Assembly: GCA_947179155.2 (NCBI GenBank) | Contig: OX359264.1 | Location: 8,286,501 to 8,350,500 of the forward strand | From: Hedera helix | Taxonomy: Eukaryota > Streptophyta > Magnoliopsida > Apiales > Araliaceae | Direction: 5' to 3' | Length of the DNA stretch: 64,000 nt | In this document: positions 46,627 to 60,560 of the stretch, piece after piece | Layout of the letters: each line of letters opens with the position of its first letter | Position numbering within the stretch: position 1 is the stretch's first letter | Made by a program: the position numbers and the translations under genes | Notes under the pieces: generated by a model | What the model was told of the DNA's origin: nothing | The model's database searches: none | The model's input: the letters and a program-made list of their open reading frames with translations, nothing else

Positions 46627-47380
46627 CTTCACTGGGTAATAATAGCTGAATTGCTTAAACTTACCAGATATCTAGCCTATAACTTCCCTCAAATTCAAAT
46701 TATTGTTTAGTCAGAGCAACCCAAAATCCATAAAAACCCAACCAAACTATTATCTATTGAGCAGACCCAACTACCTAAAAGCAATTATTGAAAACTGAAA
46801 CACAAAATCCAACAGAGTAGGGCAAATTTAACACCACCAGTAGGGGAGATTCCACAAACCCACTTCAGCTTTTCCCAATAGAACACTAGTACACGCATCA
46901 ATATATTCCAGGAACTTAATCTGGTATAAAAACAAATCTCTTTTGTGGGAAAACTGTATGACAACCAAATTTATTCTCTAGAACCACAAAAAGGGAAACA
47001 GAATAACAAACAGCCTTCTCACAGTAAAGATCCTAACTTTATAAAATACCCATCAACTACCATCCAATAGCAACAATTTACTCATCAAACAGATAATAGA
47101 CCAAAGAAAAATTATGCCCAAATAGAGAAAATTCAATTATATACAGGTTAAAATCTGAGAAAATTAAAAATTATCTACAATTTGTGGTCTAAGATTTGGG
47201 AATATGTATAAACAAATAGTTACAGAGAAAGAAAAGGGAAAGAAAGAACCTGTAGTAATTGGACAGATAAGAGCGAGATATTTGATCGAGATTCTTCTAC
47301 CAACAGGTTATGTGGTTTATAAGCAAAGGGGAAGGAAGAGAGAGAGAGGGCCGTCTGTAGAGCTTTTGCTACCGGTGGTA
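46627..47380 (-). other. PYRP2: PYRP2 5' UTR with probable intron
   Basis: On the minus strand a donor-like ACTACAG|GTTCTTTC lies near 47250 and an acceptor-like TTATTACCCAG| near 46636, just before the ATG. The intron would be about 0.6 kb. CT-rich first-exon sequence lies right of 47250. The transcription start is not resolved. Confidence 0.5.
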
Positions 47381-47477
47381 CCGTCTTAGAATGTACACGT
47401 GTCGGTGACATAAATTGGTTTCCTTCTCCTTCACGAAATCTAGTTTCTTCTTTTCGAAAAATTATTGTATGCTCATG

Positions 47478-47590
47478 GAGCAATGCTCCATCCTCTCACA
47501 TGAGAGGAGGTCCACACGGGTCACATCATGTGTGAACCCCACCCTCATGTGAGAGGGTGGAGCATAATGTAGCAATGCTCCTGGGGCAGG
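47478..47590. mobile_element. Small foldback / MITE upstream of PYRP2
   Basis: The ~110-bp segment is one large interrupted palindrome. GGAGCAATGCTCC (47478-47490) pairs with AGCAATGCTCC (47571-47581). Inside, ATCCTCTCACATGAGAGGAG faces ACCCTCATGTGAGAGGGTGG in inverted orientation. No target duplication was identified. Confidence 0.6.
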
Positions 47591-48208
47591 GAATAATTTC
47601 TCCTTCTTTTCAGCTAAAACTTAGCTTCGTTTTAACAATACTCCAATAATATAAATTAATTATTTTAAACTAGATTAATGTTATTGGCACAAGCTATATA
47701 TAGAAAAATTATAAATAAATAGTACTCCTAAAAAAAGAGAAAAAAAATAAGAAGTTCGGTTTACCATTGAATATTTTACACATTTATTTATATGTAATAT
47801 ATAAATCTTTTACTTTTAGTACACAATTTTTTACATATAACTTGCGCACAAATTATTATTTTTTAAAATATTAAATAAACTCAACTGAGTATAAATCATT
47901 TGAACTTGAACAAAATACGGTATAGAGCAAACTCGACTAATTTGATCTCATGATAACTTATTCGAGTTGCCTTTGAAAAAATATTCAAATAAAACTTAAT
48001 CGTATCTAATGTAAATAAATTTAGTTTAATGTGGTTCTGGAATAACTCAATTTATATATAGATTTACTCCATTTTAAGCTTATAGTCATTAGTTTGGTAT
48101 TTAGCTTCTTTTCTTAACATGTACAAATACTTTTCTATGTTATTTTTAAATAAAATATTTTTAACAATAATTTTTAACAAAAAAATATTATAAATAAGAT
48201 TTGGAGTG

Positions 48209-48880
48209 TGTAAGTTCGGGCTTAATTAGTGAGAGTGAGTTGGAGAGACGAAAGATCGTGGAAGACGAGAATAAATTGTAAAAGGGGAGCTAAAGAGAGA
48301 AAAATAGACGAAAATGACACGACAATAGACATATAAGAAATTCTCTCTTTAGACTAAGTAGGTTGTGTAATATATTCAAATGTCAAGTCACGAACTCTAT
48401 TTATAGGGTATAGAGAGGTCTAGGTCTATGTGGCACATTCAAGTAGTGCCACATGGTAGGTCACGCATATATCTAATGTCACATACCCGGATGAGTCCCA
48501 CAATATTGTCAATTTCATTCTCGTCTAAGAGAGTAGTTCTTACTCTCTCGACAATACTATTCTCTTAACGACCAAGCTAACCCTTAGATAATTATCCCAA
48601 GGTTATACTCGAATCCCCTAAGACTCTTTATCATAAGTCTTAAAGAAAGCAATAAGTCAATATACAAATATAGTGTTGTTATCACTAGAGAGGGCCTCGG
48701 GGCTGAGCACAAAGAGGCACGCGAGACCTAGCTCGAGCACCCAAGTAGTTAGACTCGCAAGGCCTAGATCGGGTAATTGAGAGGTTGGGCTCGTGAGGCC
48801 TGGACCACAAGGCTGTATGGCTGGGGTCGCGAGGTCCACATGACTAACTTGTCATGCTTATGTGGCTAAATTCTCTTACA
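48209..48880 (-). repeat. Candidate solo LTR (minus)
   Basis: The segment begins TGTAAGTTCGGG and ends AATTCTCTTACA (TG...CA). It contains a TATA box on the minus strand (CTATAAATAG complement near 48399) and a GC-rich block (48680-48850). The five-base flanks, GAGTG and TGGTG, match only in part, so the call is tentative. Confidence 0.4.
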
Positions 48881-48979
48881 TGGTGAGTTATGGGAGGTCC
48901 ACATGTTGTGAAAAAATTGTGCATAGGCTCCACGCACATTGCTTAAATGGCCCCACGCGCATACGTGGTGAGTTTGATA

Positions 48980-49219
48980 CTCCTTTTATGCTAATTTATA
49001 AGATCATTATGCGATTTTTTGAAAGTCAATTTTTTTATAAATTTACTTAAGTTTAGTTGATACAATGATTAATATGTTAAAGTATCTAAAAAGTACTAAT
49101 AATTAGAAGATTTATTAATTGATAATTTTAAATGAATTTATATCAATTTTATATTTAAAAATATTACAATTTGACTTTTGAAAAGTCAAGAATAATCTTA
49201 TAAATTATAACGGATGGAG
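48980..49219. mobile_element. Stowaway-type MITE
   Basis: Length is 240 bp between TA dinucleotides (48978-48979, 49220-49221). The left end is CTCCTTTTATGCTAATTTAT and the inverted right end is CTCCATCCGTTATAATTTAT. The inner arms share AAAGTCAA blocks. Confidence 0.8.
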
Positions 49220-49221
49220 TA

Positions 49222-52040
49222 TAATGTAATAAGATTGAAAGTAAACACTTTCAAGTAATAACCTAAGGTTATGTTTGTTTACAAAAAATATATTTGGGAT
49301 TTGACTATTTGTATTAATTTAGCATTATTTCGAACTATTTTATCCCATTATAGGTGATTAATAGTCTTTTAAATAGTTATATAGACTTCTTTTTTTATCA
49401 TTCACTATAAAAATTTTGGGATTAATAGTTTCCCATATTTTAAGCTATTAAATGATTTTATGGGACTAAAGTCCAATATTAAGAGATTAATAATCTCTCA
49501 TCAAAAGATTAAATAGTATAAAATAATATTAAATTAAAATAAATAATCTAATCTCAAATATATTTTTTATAAATAAATATAGCCCAAGTATTGATTAAAC
49601 TGATTTAGTTGGTATAATTACTTTGTATTTTCTTAAGTATGACTTTTTATCTCAATTTGAATTGTCAACAATGATATTATTCAATTTTAGAACCTAAAGG
49701 GACATGTGCATAGGCAAGAATTCGTCAACAAGATATTATCATCATTTGTTAATTATTTTATTTTTTATAAAATATAACTATGTTGACATATTTCATAACG
49801 AATTTTAAATGATAAAATATAATAAAATAATAATGTACCATTTTTTTAATTTCTTCTTATCTTATGTATAGACATCGATAGTTAATATCAATACTCTTTT
49901 ATTAAATCCTAATTAGCCATGGATATGTAATGGCTTGGTCGAAGATAAACTCTAGCATAGAAAGGGGGAGTGGGAAAAAATTAAGATTGATGAAACCTAT
50001 TTTCAAAGTGATAAGTACATTTAATGCTACTTAATTATATTCTTATCCAATTAAAAGAACATGTGATCGAAGAAGAAGAATAAAAAATCCAAGCATGATG
50101 AAAACAAGGATTATACTAATCTTTGTCAAGAGGTTAAGCCAAATTCTATCATGAGCCATAGATAAGAACTTATGAACTATTAAACGCCTTTTCAATCAAG
50201 GAATAAGTTATTTCATACCCTATTTTATAAGTTTTTGTATTAGTTAACAAATTTAGCTTGTCTTTTATTTGATTTGGTAAATGTGTCACTAAGATAACTT
50301 TAAAATAATAAATTTTTAAAGTTTTGCATGTCAATAAGAATTGTTTATACATTCTTTCTTGTTATGTAAATAAAATTGCACTGCAAATGTACGACCGCCG
50401 CACATTTTATTTTAAGTATGTTCTAAAATTATAAAGATTTATTTTTTAGTATTATAAAGTGGTAAAATATTCTTGATTTAGCATTTTTTTTATTTTTTTA
50501 TTATCATATCCAAAATCACAATTCATAATTCTTTGTGACAAAAAATCCACATAACTTATCGACTTCGATCTCAATCTCAAATCAAAGCAAGTTAGTATTT
50601 ACTTCAAACTCAAGCTGAAACCTACTATGATGACATGTAAATTTGATGGTAAGACAATTAATAAATTCACATTTTTCCCATTAAGTAGAGGTTAACTAAC
50701 AAGTTGCACATTGTTTGTCAAATTCATGAGTTTGGAATTTAAAACATGCATCAAGTTTGGAGTTGTAATCAATACGTGAAAAAACATATGCATGCATTGA
50801 CTATTGGTTTTTGGCAGTAGCATGAAAATGGAAGCCAAAAAATGTCGAATTTTCATGTGTAGTAGTAGAACTCTACCTTGTAAGGAATGAAGCTTGTTGC
50901 AGTGTAATAGTAGGGACCATTACCAACAGACAAACTTAGAAGAATCGTGTTGAGCATCTTTTTAAACCATTATCAACGCATAAATCATTTTTCTTATAAA
51001 AAATAAAGAAATTATTGAGTATCTTTTTAGTATTTATTTGTAGCGTCCACCAACTGTTTGCTTAAATTCGTGACAAAAACGCCTGGAGTCTTTGACTAAC
51101 CAAAATACTACTACAAGTCTACAACTACTATCACTCTTTATCGTACCAAAATATATATGTTCTATTACTCTTTATCGTACTTATATATATATATACTTAA
51201 ATATATTAGTTTCAATTGCATAAATGTTAATATTTTAACTTAGTATTATATGTTCAAATTACAAATTTTTATTAAATTATTTTTGAAACAATCAACTTGT
51301 TATGCGACTAAAAAGCACCCACAAAATTTAGCTACACGGCATTAAACTCTAAGAATATTCCTTACAATAAGCATCATTATAAAGTTATCTCTAGAGTATC
51401 ATATACTCATACTTTGGCTTATGTAACATATCGCATTCTTATATAGTTCCACAAACTATACATTTCACGTTATAGGTAACATTGTAATTGCTTGTATTAC
51501 ACGATGGACATTCATGAAAACTTTGTTAATAGTGTGTATGGGGACAACAAAGTTTCTTTTTCTTCCTACGCGTCTTTTTATTTCGTATCCAGTATGTTGA
51601 ATAACTTTGCATACTTTAGGAGCAGAAATGACACCATTTAACTATGAACATCAACCTTAGCTCGATCGTCTTTATAAATATTGTTTGGATTTTGTCTAAT
51701 TTGTTACTACCTCTATTCCTCAAATAAAAAAACCCATTTATAAAATTTGCAAACATGAGTATAAACGTATTTACTAGTTATTTCATTCACTACAAAAATA
51801 CATTTTTTGTTCTATGTTTACTGCTAATTTTTTTTTAGTGTAGTTTGGTATTAATGTCAATATAATGTGTTAGCCTATTTGAATTTAATAATGACAAAAC
51901 TATAATGTTTTATTAAGACAACAATTATTAAACTTGCTTATATGTTACGTGTTTGAATTTAAGTAATATTGTTAATGTTTAATCTAGAAAAAGAAGGGAA
52001 AACAATTATGAAAACAAATGTACATGTTTATACATTTGTT
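49222..52040. other. Intergenic region, nothing recognised
   Basis: AT-rich sequence with no ORF of interest, no RNA gene and no repeat with definable ends. A TACTACCTCTATTCCTCAAA word near 51703 resembles one end of a Stowaway MITE, without a matching partner. Confidence 0.5.
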
Positions 52041-52047
52041 TACTTTT

Positions 52048-52234
52048 GTACAGTCTTTAAAAGAATAATCATTGTAAAAAAATTTAGGGATCAAATTTGT
52101 TAGGTTGATCCGTATTAAAAGATAGACTATGTTATGAATCAAATTTGTTAGGTTGATCCAAAAGATAACGTCAGTATAGTCCTTAAAAGAATAATATTGT
52201 AAAGGACATTAGGAATCAAATTTGTTACGTTGAT
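52048..52234 (+). repeat. Two diverged direct repeats (~65 bp)
   Basis: 52048-52113 and 52171-52234 share AGTC-TTAAAAGAATAAT and then ATCAAATTTGTTAGGTTGAT. A further half copy lies between them at about 52136-52157. Confidence 0.8.
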
Positions 52235-52249
52235 TCATATACAGAGAGT

Positions 52250-54420
52250 TTATGATAAAAATGTAATAGATTAGGTTGAAAAGTAGCAGATCAGAGACTG
52301 AAAATTAACTGAAGCAGCAGCATAAAAGAACTGAGGGTTTGCAGAGTAAGAGCAAAATGATAGAAAATCGTAGAGTAAGCAAGGATTGTCGAGTTAGATG
52401 CCTTAGGCTTAACTCTACGATATATGACTCTCAGATCGTTGAGTAAAGATTCAAAATAAAAAATAATTGAGTGGAAAGAAGATCAAGACAAAGCCACTAA
52501 GGATAAGGATCAGAAAATTATAAGAGACCTTGTGCCTTAAATTATCAAAAAAGAATTCTTAAGCACGAGATCGGAGAAATTAGAGTTACTTCAAAATGGG
52601 AGAATAAATCAGAAGAAACAAAGACAGAGTTCATAGAGTTCTGTCAAGCAGGTTTAACACAACAAAGTTAAGACAAAAGGGTCTGGCAGAAGAAGTGAAG
52701 AAAGGAAGCTCACATGTGCTAAAACAAGGCAAAGTGCTCAAGATCGTAGAATGGAGCTGAACTGAATATCATCAGATCGTTGAGTCACATATATCGTTGG
52801 GCTACTTCATAACGTAGAGTTACATCATTATTGAGCCGCAACAGTACCACGTATCAAAGCTCATAATGTCAATGGCACTAAGTGACACATTCACTACGAC
52901 AAATGATTGGGATGCCCTCATCAAGAATTCTCCAGCAAGAAGTAATCTGAGGTAAACCAGTTGAATAAGATAAGGAGCAAAGCACTATTTAATAAAGGCT
53001 AGTTTATCAAAAGAATAGGACACATGGTATCCACTACAACAAAAGGAGTGCATTGAACAGAAACTTGGTGGAGTCCATGATGGTGCAGATAGTAAATGTC
53101 CAAATAAGAAAGTTGATCAAGAAGAAGGAAAAGTCTTAGTTCTCAGAAAGTGAACTAAACATGTTTAGCAAAGTTCGCAGAGCAGAATGCCAGATCATAG
53201 AACGGTTGCAGACACAAAAGTAGAGTTATCAAAAGAATCGTTGAGCAAGCTGAACTGAAGAATACACTCTACGATTGTAGACTAAAGAAATCGTAGAGTG
53301 CCTAAGTATTATTGTTGAGCTGAAAATCGCAGAGCTGAAGAATGCAGAGCTTATCATAGAGCTGAAAATCATAGAGATAAACGTAAAGTATGACAACTTT
53401 GACAGAGGATTGACAATGGAAATACCTAAAGAAATGAAAGCTCTGAAGTGATTATTGAGCTTAAAATGAAGATCAAACAGTGGTGTGTCTAATGGCTAGT
53501 TCAAACGAGTGACAACAACCACAAGGTTATCGTTGTAGAAGACTAATGTAACAACCTGACATAACAAAAGCTGATACATTATCTAAAATGTCAACATCAG
53601 ATATCTTTAGAATCGAAACATTGAATGAGAAAGAGGTAACTTCTTAACGGGTAGATTCTCAGAAGAAGAACTATAAATAGAGTTCAAATTCAAAGAAGCA
53701 AAGGGAGTTAACCAACATAGAGAAATCAAGTCAAATGGAGAGAAATGGTCAAAACAGAGAAAAAGATCAGTCTATATACTAAAGGAGTATAAAGAGATAA
53801 ATATTGATCTACAGAAGACCGTAGGGGGGATCAATCAACTAAATAAACACATCATCAACCTAAAGTCACTTTACATTTTGGAGGATTGATTAAGAATGAT
53901 TCCAACCACATAAGAGTTAGAGTAGAACAAAGATATTCAAAGGGCTCATGAAGATAAAAGATCAACGAAATCATTCATTAGCTGCCAAGTTCTGAAGAAG
54001 AGGAGCTTAAAGTTAACTTGACAGCATCTCAAACAACTATAACAATAATAACAAAGACGAGACTTGGTGACCCGCTTGATTCGAAGTGAATCAGACCTTG
54101 TGTGGGAAGAACTTTGTGTCATAAAGAGTAAGTTGGGACTGTGTGACCTGCCTGATTAAGAGGAATCAGCCCTAGGATGGGAAGAGGATTTTGTGTACTG
54201 TGGAGATAAGACGGAACTTTGTTACCCATATGATTATTTGTGAATCAGACCTTTAGTGGGAGGACTTTTGTGTCTATTGTAAAGGACTTTGTGTTTAGTT
54301 ATAAGGATTTTGTGTCCATTGATCCTTAGTGGATCATCCATGCTCAACGGAATGGAAGAGAGTAAGAGAGTTCATGTTCCAAATCTCTTAAAAATCTTTG
54401 TGTTCTCAATGTCTATTTAA
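52250..54420 (+). repeat. Possible LTR-type sequence rich in a short degenerate motif
   Basis: This is a 2.2-kb stretch of higher GC than its surroundings, with many near copies of ATCGTAGAGT / ATCGTTGAGC and GCTGAA. A TATA box CTATAAATAGAG lies at 53671, followed by a transcript-leader-like region. Diverged repeats with a GAATCAG core and GGGA-GACTTTGTGT-like ends follow (54080-54300). It could be the LTR of a copia-type element, but no ends or target duplication were found. Confidence 0.35.
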
Positions 54421-54966
54421 CCCCTTCTTTATCTTTCTTATATGCCATGAATGTTATATCTGCTTATGATGTCTTTCCATTGGCAAACCAAATAATGAAC
54501 TGTGTGTTTTTAAATTAATGATAAAACATGAGTTTTATTAAATAAATTAATTCTGTTGTGCAAACAATTACAAAATTATTTGGTAAATATACTTAAAACA
54601 AAAAAAATTATACATAAATTTATAATGATTTATTCAACTCCTTTTCTATATTATATTCGTGTATCTTTGAATAATAACATAACATAATTGTTAGGGTAAA
54701 TTTGGAAATATTGCGACCCTTTTTACTATAAAAATAAAATGAATAGAAAACGGGACTAATTTTTTGTTGAAATAAGATATAATTTTCGTTGGAATAAAAT
54801 ATAATTTTTGTTGGATACGGGTAAAAAAAAGTATGAGAGAATTAGGGATAAAAAAGTGAGAGAGGGAAGGAGTTTAATTGTGCTCCCTCATTATATAATA
54901 GATACATTTTTTAAGGAGTATTATAATTGCAGTTGTTACTTAAAAATATTTTTTAATCATGGATTT

Positions 54967-55021
<55 letters not shown>

Positions 55022-56182
55022 TTTAATGTTTTAAAAATATATTTTAATTTTAAAATGAAGAGAATAAATAAAACAAAAAGACAAAAAAGTGCCAATTGGC
55101 AAAAGAAAATGCTATATTTTTGCATGTGAATTTCACCTCAATATTAAAACTCAAAGATTATATTTATTTTAATTATTAAAAAATAAAATATGATATAAAT
55201 TTTTTAATAAATAATATAAATATAATATTTGAATAGTGTGTATTTGTAGTTATTAACTAAGTATAACCCGTGTCTGAAAGCACGGTGAAACTAATATAAC
55301 AGTTGAGTACTGTATTCAATATTTCTAGATTAAAAAATTTAAAATTGTTGTGGACTCTCAGTTCCATAATAGAACTGAGAGTCCAACCATTAATACAAAA
55401 AGATTGATACTCAATCCAATCATTGTTTCTGTTTTAGGCAAATATTAGTGTGCTACTCATTCTCAACTTAAAATTAGTTTTTGGCAGGTTTGAGCAATTA
55501 ATTGATTGACGATAGCGGACTCAAATTTCTATAATATAGTATTTTCGAGTATTCCATACACCTTTCTTTTATTGACAAAACGGAATGAGACGTTTGACAG
55601 TATTTATTTGCCTCCAATATCTCTAACCATCGATCAATATGATTTATGAACAGTATTTCTTGTGGAAAAAATGGTAGTACTGTAAGTCATTTGGCGGGAT
55701 CCAATGAGGGAAAAAAAAGATGTAAAAATTCAAAAGAAAGACTTGTACATATATACCCCAAAAGTATAAAATGAGCCCTCTAAGTCTAAACAAAAAATTA
55801 TTGTTATAACACTAACTAAATCGCATCACCATAATATTTTTTCCTCTATATTTTTTCTTAAAATTGGACAAAAGATTCTCATACCATGAGTTAGAATCTA
55901 CTATAATAGTTGCTCTCGATATAGCCCGCAAAAATACCAAAGATATGACACGTAATTGCATGTGCTTGAAGGCACGACGTAGGTTAAAATTTTAAAAATA
56001 CTCTATTACCTAAAGACTCTTTGCAACCTAAAATAACTTACAAATCAATTAGAATGAATCTAAATCGTCCCTGTGATTTTTCACCCAAATCAATTTGCAT
56101 GTGAAAACATAACGACCGTAATACCCAAAAAATAGGAAAATGGCGTCAATACTAAAAGGTGACTCATGTTGTTTACGTGCAA
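54421..56182. other. Intergenic AT-rich region
   Basis: It holds a (TA)n tract (54970-55017). A Helitron-like 3' signature (CCGTG...CACGG hairpin at 55268-55285 followed by CTAA at 55291-55294) is also present. No gene is recognised. Confidence 0.5.
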
Positions 56183-56195
56183 TTTTATTTATTTA

Positions 56196-56237
<42 letters not shown>

Positions 56238-56240
56238 TAC

Positions 56241-56283
<43 letters not shown>

Positions 56284-56360
56284 TACTACTATTAATATAA
56301 TTATTATTGTCATTATTACTATTATTATTATTATTATTACTATTATTATTATTATTATTA

Positions 56361-56398
<38 letters not shown>

Positions 56399-56476
56399 TA
56401 TTATTGTTATTATTATTATAACAATAATAATAATAATTATTATTATTATTATTATTACTATTATTATTATTATTAC

Positions 56477-56549
<73 letters not shown>
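56183..56549 (+). repeat. ~365-bp ATT/TTA trinucleotide array
   Basis: Nearly pure ATT with a few ACT, GTT and AAT variants and one short inverted patch near 56420. ORFs across it are repeat translations. Confidence 0.97.
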
Positions 56550-56568
56550 GTGTAGTTGTAATATCCCA

Positions 56569-57581
56569 AATATTTACAAGGTTTGTAAATAAGATTTTTT
56601 AATATTAATTAAAGGTTATGGTTTAAAACCTAGAATTTGAGAAGAAAGATATGTAGAAAATGGGTAAATATTTTTTTTTAACATAATTTATTTGTTAGAA
56701 ATTAAATGTGAGAATATTGTAATGATGCATGTAGAGAATTTATTAAGGAAATAAATTCAATTGAGAAGTGAATGTGGTTATATTGATATACATATATACT
56801 TAAAGTGTGCTTGTTAGCCAAACAAGTAGATGGGTAAATTAAATACTCAATTAAACTAATAAATTAATTAGTTTAAATATGAAGTCATGAAATATAATTA
56901 ATTAGGTTAATTATATTAGTATGAGTTAAGTTGTAGAAAATTTAGGATAATTGTCTTGGATGACAATAATGTGAAGTAATTAACTTAATTATTAAGTTGT
57001 TGTATAAAGTCCAATAATGGATTAAAACAAGCAAATATTAATTGTTGTAAGTCTTGTTGATAATTATAAAGAGGTAATTAATATAAGTCCAATTAAATTA
57101 TGTTGGCAATTAGTGTGGTAGTCCAATTAAATTAATTATCAAGCCCAAGTTATAAATGATACGTGAATTGTGTTTGGTAGCCCAAGTAATTAAATAAGAG
57201 AGCCCAATGCAAAGTAAATTATGTAGCCCAAACACTTAAAAGTCCAATGTTGGTCAAAGTGTTGGAAAATATTGTTAAGTGTAGAGAATTAACTAATGTA
57301 GGGTTAATTGAATAACCGTAGTTGGTAAACAAGATAGAGCATTAACCAAACATTGGTTAAATGCTAGGTGAGTGAATTTGATGATGTGAATTAACTATGG
57401 ATGAGTTACTTGAGTAACCCTAGGTAGTAAATAAATTAAAGATTTAACCATGAATGGGTTAGTTGTAGGAAGAATATTATAGATACAATTATGTATGTAT
57501 ATAATTCACCAAGGTAGAATTGGTATGTAACCATGGGTTGGATGTTGTAGAGAATTAACCACATTGTGATTAATTGTTGGA

Positions 57582-57658
<77 letters not shown>

Positions 57659-57806
57659 GAGCTTTAACCAATGTTGGGGTTTTAAGTGACCAAGGTTAAG
57701 TATAGTACTTTAACTATAGTTCGTATGAGAGTTAGAGAGTTAACCACATGTGGGTTAAGTGTTGGTGATTGTTGCTTATTTTACACTTCACCATTTATGT
57801 TACTTG
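56569..57806 (+). repeat. Probable LTR fragment, plus orientation
   Basis: It starts TGTAATATCCCAAATATTT, like the gypsy LTR starts in this window (TGTAAGACCCC, TGTGATATCCC). Its AAGTCCAATTAAATTA-type words match those near the start of the solo LTR at 62.3-62.6 kb (opposite strand). It is cut by the LTR starting at 57807. It contains a 73-bp TA tract (57584-57656). Confidence 0.45.
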
Positions 57807-60224
57807 TGTGACACCCCCAAATTCAGGTATCAATACCTCGGATTTGGTGCTCACGATCAAATACATACATCACCTATTAAACAACATATATTACTAAATG
57901 CGGAATAAATAAACATAAGTTGTTCATTACAAAAGGCTTACTACGGTCCTAAGGTCTTAACCTTAATAAAATTTCATCATGATAATCCTATTAATATAAA
58001 CAGGGTTCCATAATTTACAAAACAGGAATAGAAATATTTAAACTATTCTTAAAGCTTGCCTTTGCCTTTGTCCTTCTTGGAGTGCTCAAGGCTAACTACA
58101 ATTAGTTCATGATATATATAGCAAAAGTGAGCAACTAATATGCTCAGCAAATTCAAAATAATACATACATATCATGAATAACTGCGAATAAAGTAAAAGC
58201 TCAACAATTTATAGAAGTTAATGAAATGACTGATAAGATAATCAAAATCCAATCGAAGGAATGAAAGATGATTATTTACTACTGAGTGGTCCAACCGACC
58301 CTGAACGTTTCCAAGGAAACAACCTTCCGATTATCCTTTTATAAATCAGACTGTACTCGAGGGGATCAGCCTCTTGTACAACATGTATATGCATAACATT
58401 AAACTCTTACCATGTCGAACTATGACACTTATAATTTCCCATTTAGGGTTTGTTCTCTCAGTACAAGACTTCCACACCACTCAACTGGTTTGGAATAACT
58501 TTTAAAAATATTTACTTTATATGTCCAGCCGAAACAAATGGCGTAGACCCATTTGTTGAACAATTCACGAAATAAAGAACTTTAAATAATTTACTTGTTC
58601 AATGATAGAACATATTTTTCAAATGCATCAATGTGCGAATATCAATACTGGCATTTACATTGAATAATTAACGATAAATTAAACCATTTGACATGCTCAA
58701 AAATAATAGTTCGAGTTTGAGTTAGGAAACTTGCCTCAGTTATTGACTACAGCTCACACAACTTAAATTACAGTCTTTGATATACCTAGTATTAAATAAG
58801 TTTATCTTTCAATTAGTATAGCACATAGAGATTCATATATTACTATCATACATACTGTTATTTAAGCACATAATCCTCTATTTAACATGTAGCTTTCACG
58901 ACAATATTATCACACTTGGATAACATTTTAGTTACCTAATAATATTATTAATATCAAGTTCATTTACAAATGTTATTAATAAATCAATAACATCTTAATT
59001 GAATATGTGACGACCCCAAATCCGGATTCCATAATCTCGGGTTTGGTTCTCACTGATCAATACATTACTAGTAATTAAATACATACATTGCATTTAAACT
59101 TAGCGGAATAATACATATTGGTTCCTTACAAAAAGGTTACAATACCAAGGTCTATTAACCTTAACATAAACAGTTCCTATTATAAGGAATTACAAAAGAT
59201 TTATCAACAGTAAATACATATTTAAACATCTAATTAGCATGCATAAGCTAACTTAAGCTCTGACTTTTTCTTTTCCTTTATCCTTCTTTGAGCAGTCAAG
59301 TTTATCTGAAAATGATTCATGATATAGCAAGAATGAGCAACTAGTTTGCTCAGCAAGTTAAGAACAATCATAGAGATTTATTATATCATGAATGAATAAG
59401 AGATGTTATCAATGATTTCAACAATAGATATAACAATTGTGAATGGAACAAGACTCAAATTTTATTAAACAGAATATTTGAATCTTAAAATGCTGAGTGG
59501 TCACTAAGGACCCTGAACTAACAAGGGTATAATAGAGTTTCCTCTGACCCTTTCAGTAGTTTGATTTTCAAGGGGATCAGCCTATTCAACCCGCTGTATA
59601 TGCATTACATTTAGTCATCTGGCGCCAAAATCGGTTTTCCGACATAAAATCCCCTTATTTAGGGTTGTTCAATTCTCAGACTTAATATAAGAATCTGCAC
59701 CAAGCAATAGTTTGGATAAGCTTTTAAAAGTATTCAAGTTATTGAATTTATAAACGCAATGTCTAGCTGAACAATTAGCTTTAGACATTTTTAATACAGT
59801 TCATGAATCAAGAACTATTAAGCTTCAAATGCACTAAGTGCGATTTTGTAAACTTTATAGATGTGGAATAATTTTAAATAATTAAACCACTTCAAGCTCT
59901 GACAATAAATACAAGTATAAAAACTTGTTCAACAATAAATGAGTAGGATTAAAGAACTTGCAAAAGTAAATACAAGTTAAGGTTTAGAGAACTTGACTCG
60001 TACGTAGTCTACTGCTAATCAATTCAATTTAATTCTCTTTGAGTAGACCTAACAATTAATCAAGTTGATTTTTAAATTAGCATCATATATACATTCATAT
60101 GATAACCTCTATACTTCTTACACCTCTAACACATAACCAAATAATCATGTAGTTAAAGGTATATAAACACTTAGGAAATATTATCATCACTTGATAATAT
60201 TTTAACCACATAAAACCTATATTA

Positions 60225-60560
60225 AATATTTAATATAGATTACACACTTATTTAATATTATTAACAATTTAATAATATTTTATTAGTCTTTGAATATTAT
60301 TAATCATTTAATAATATTTTATTAAGTAACTAATATTATTAATCATTTAATAATATTTTAATCCTTATTTAATATTATTAACTATTTAATAATATTTTAT
60401 TAATTATCTAATATTATTAGTCATTTAATAATATTTTATTAACTTTATAATAATATTAATCATTTAATAATATTTTGTTCATTTATTAATATTATTAATT
60501 ATTTAATAATATTTAATTCATTTACTTATATTATTAATCCAAATTCTTCTTTAATTATTA
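60225..60560. repeat. Tandem AT-rich palindromic repeats inside the solo LTR
   Basis: About seven copies of a ~45-50-bp unit centred on AATATTATTAATCATTTAAT and AATATTTTATTA. The unit is nearly self-complementary. Confidence 0.85.

Noticed and set aside
48657..48839. 60-codon GC-rich minus-strand ORF
   Set aside because: It lies in the internally repetitive block of a candidate LTR (CTCG-GGCCT words) and has no domain.
56159..56602. ORFs of 147, 109 and 82 codons in three frames
   Set aside because: They are translations of the ATT repeat array.
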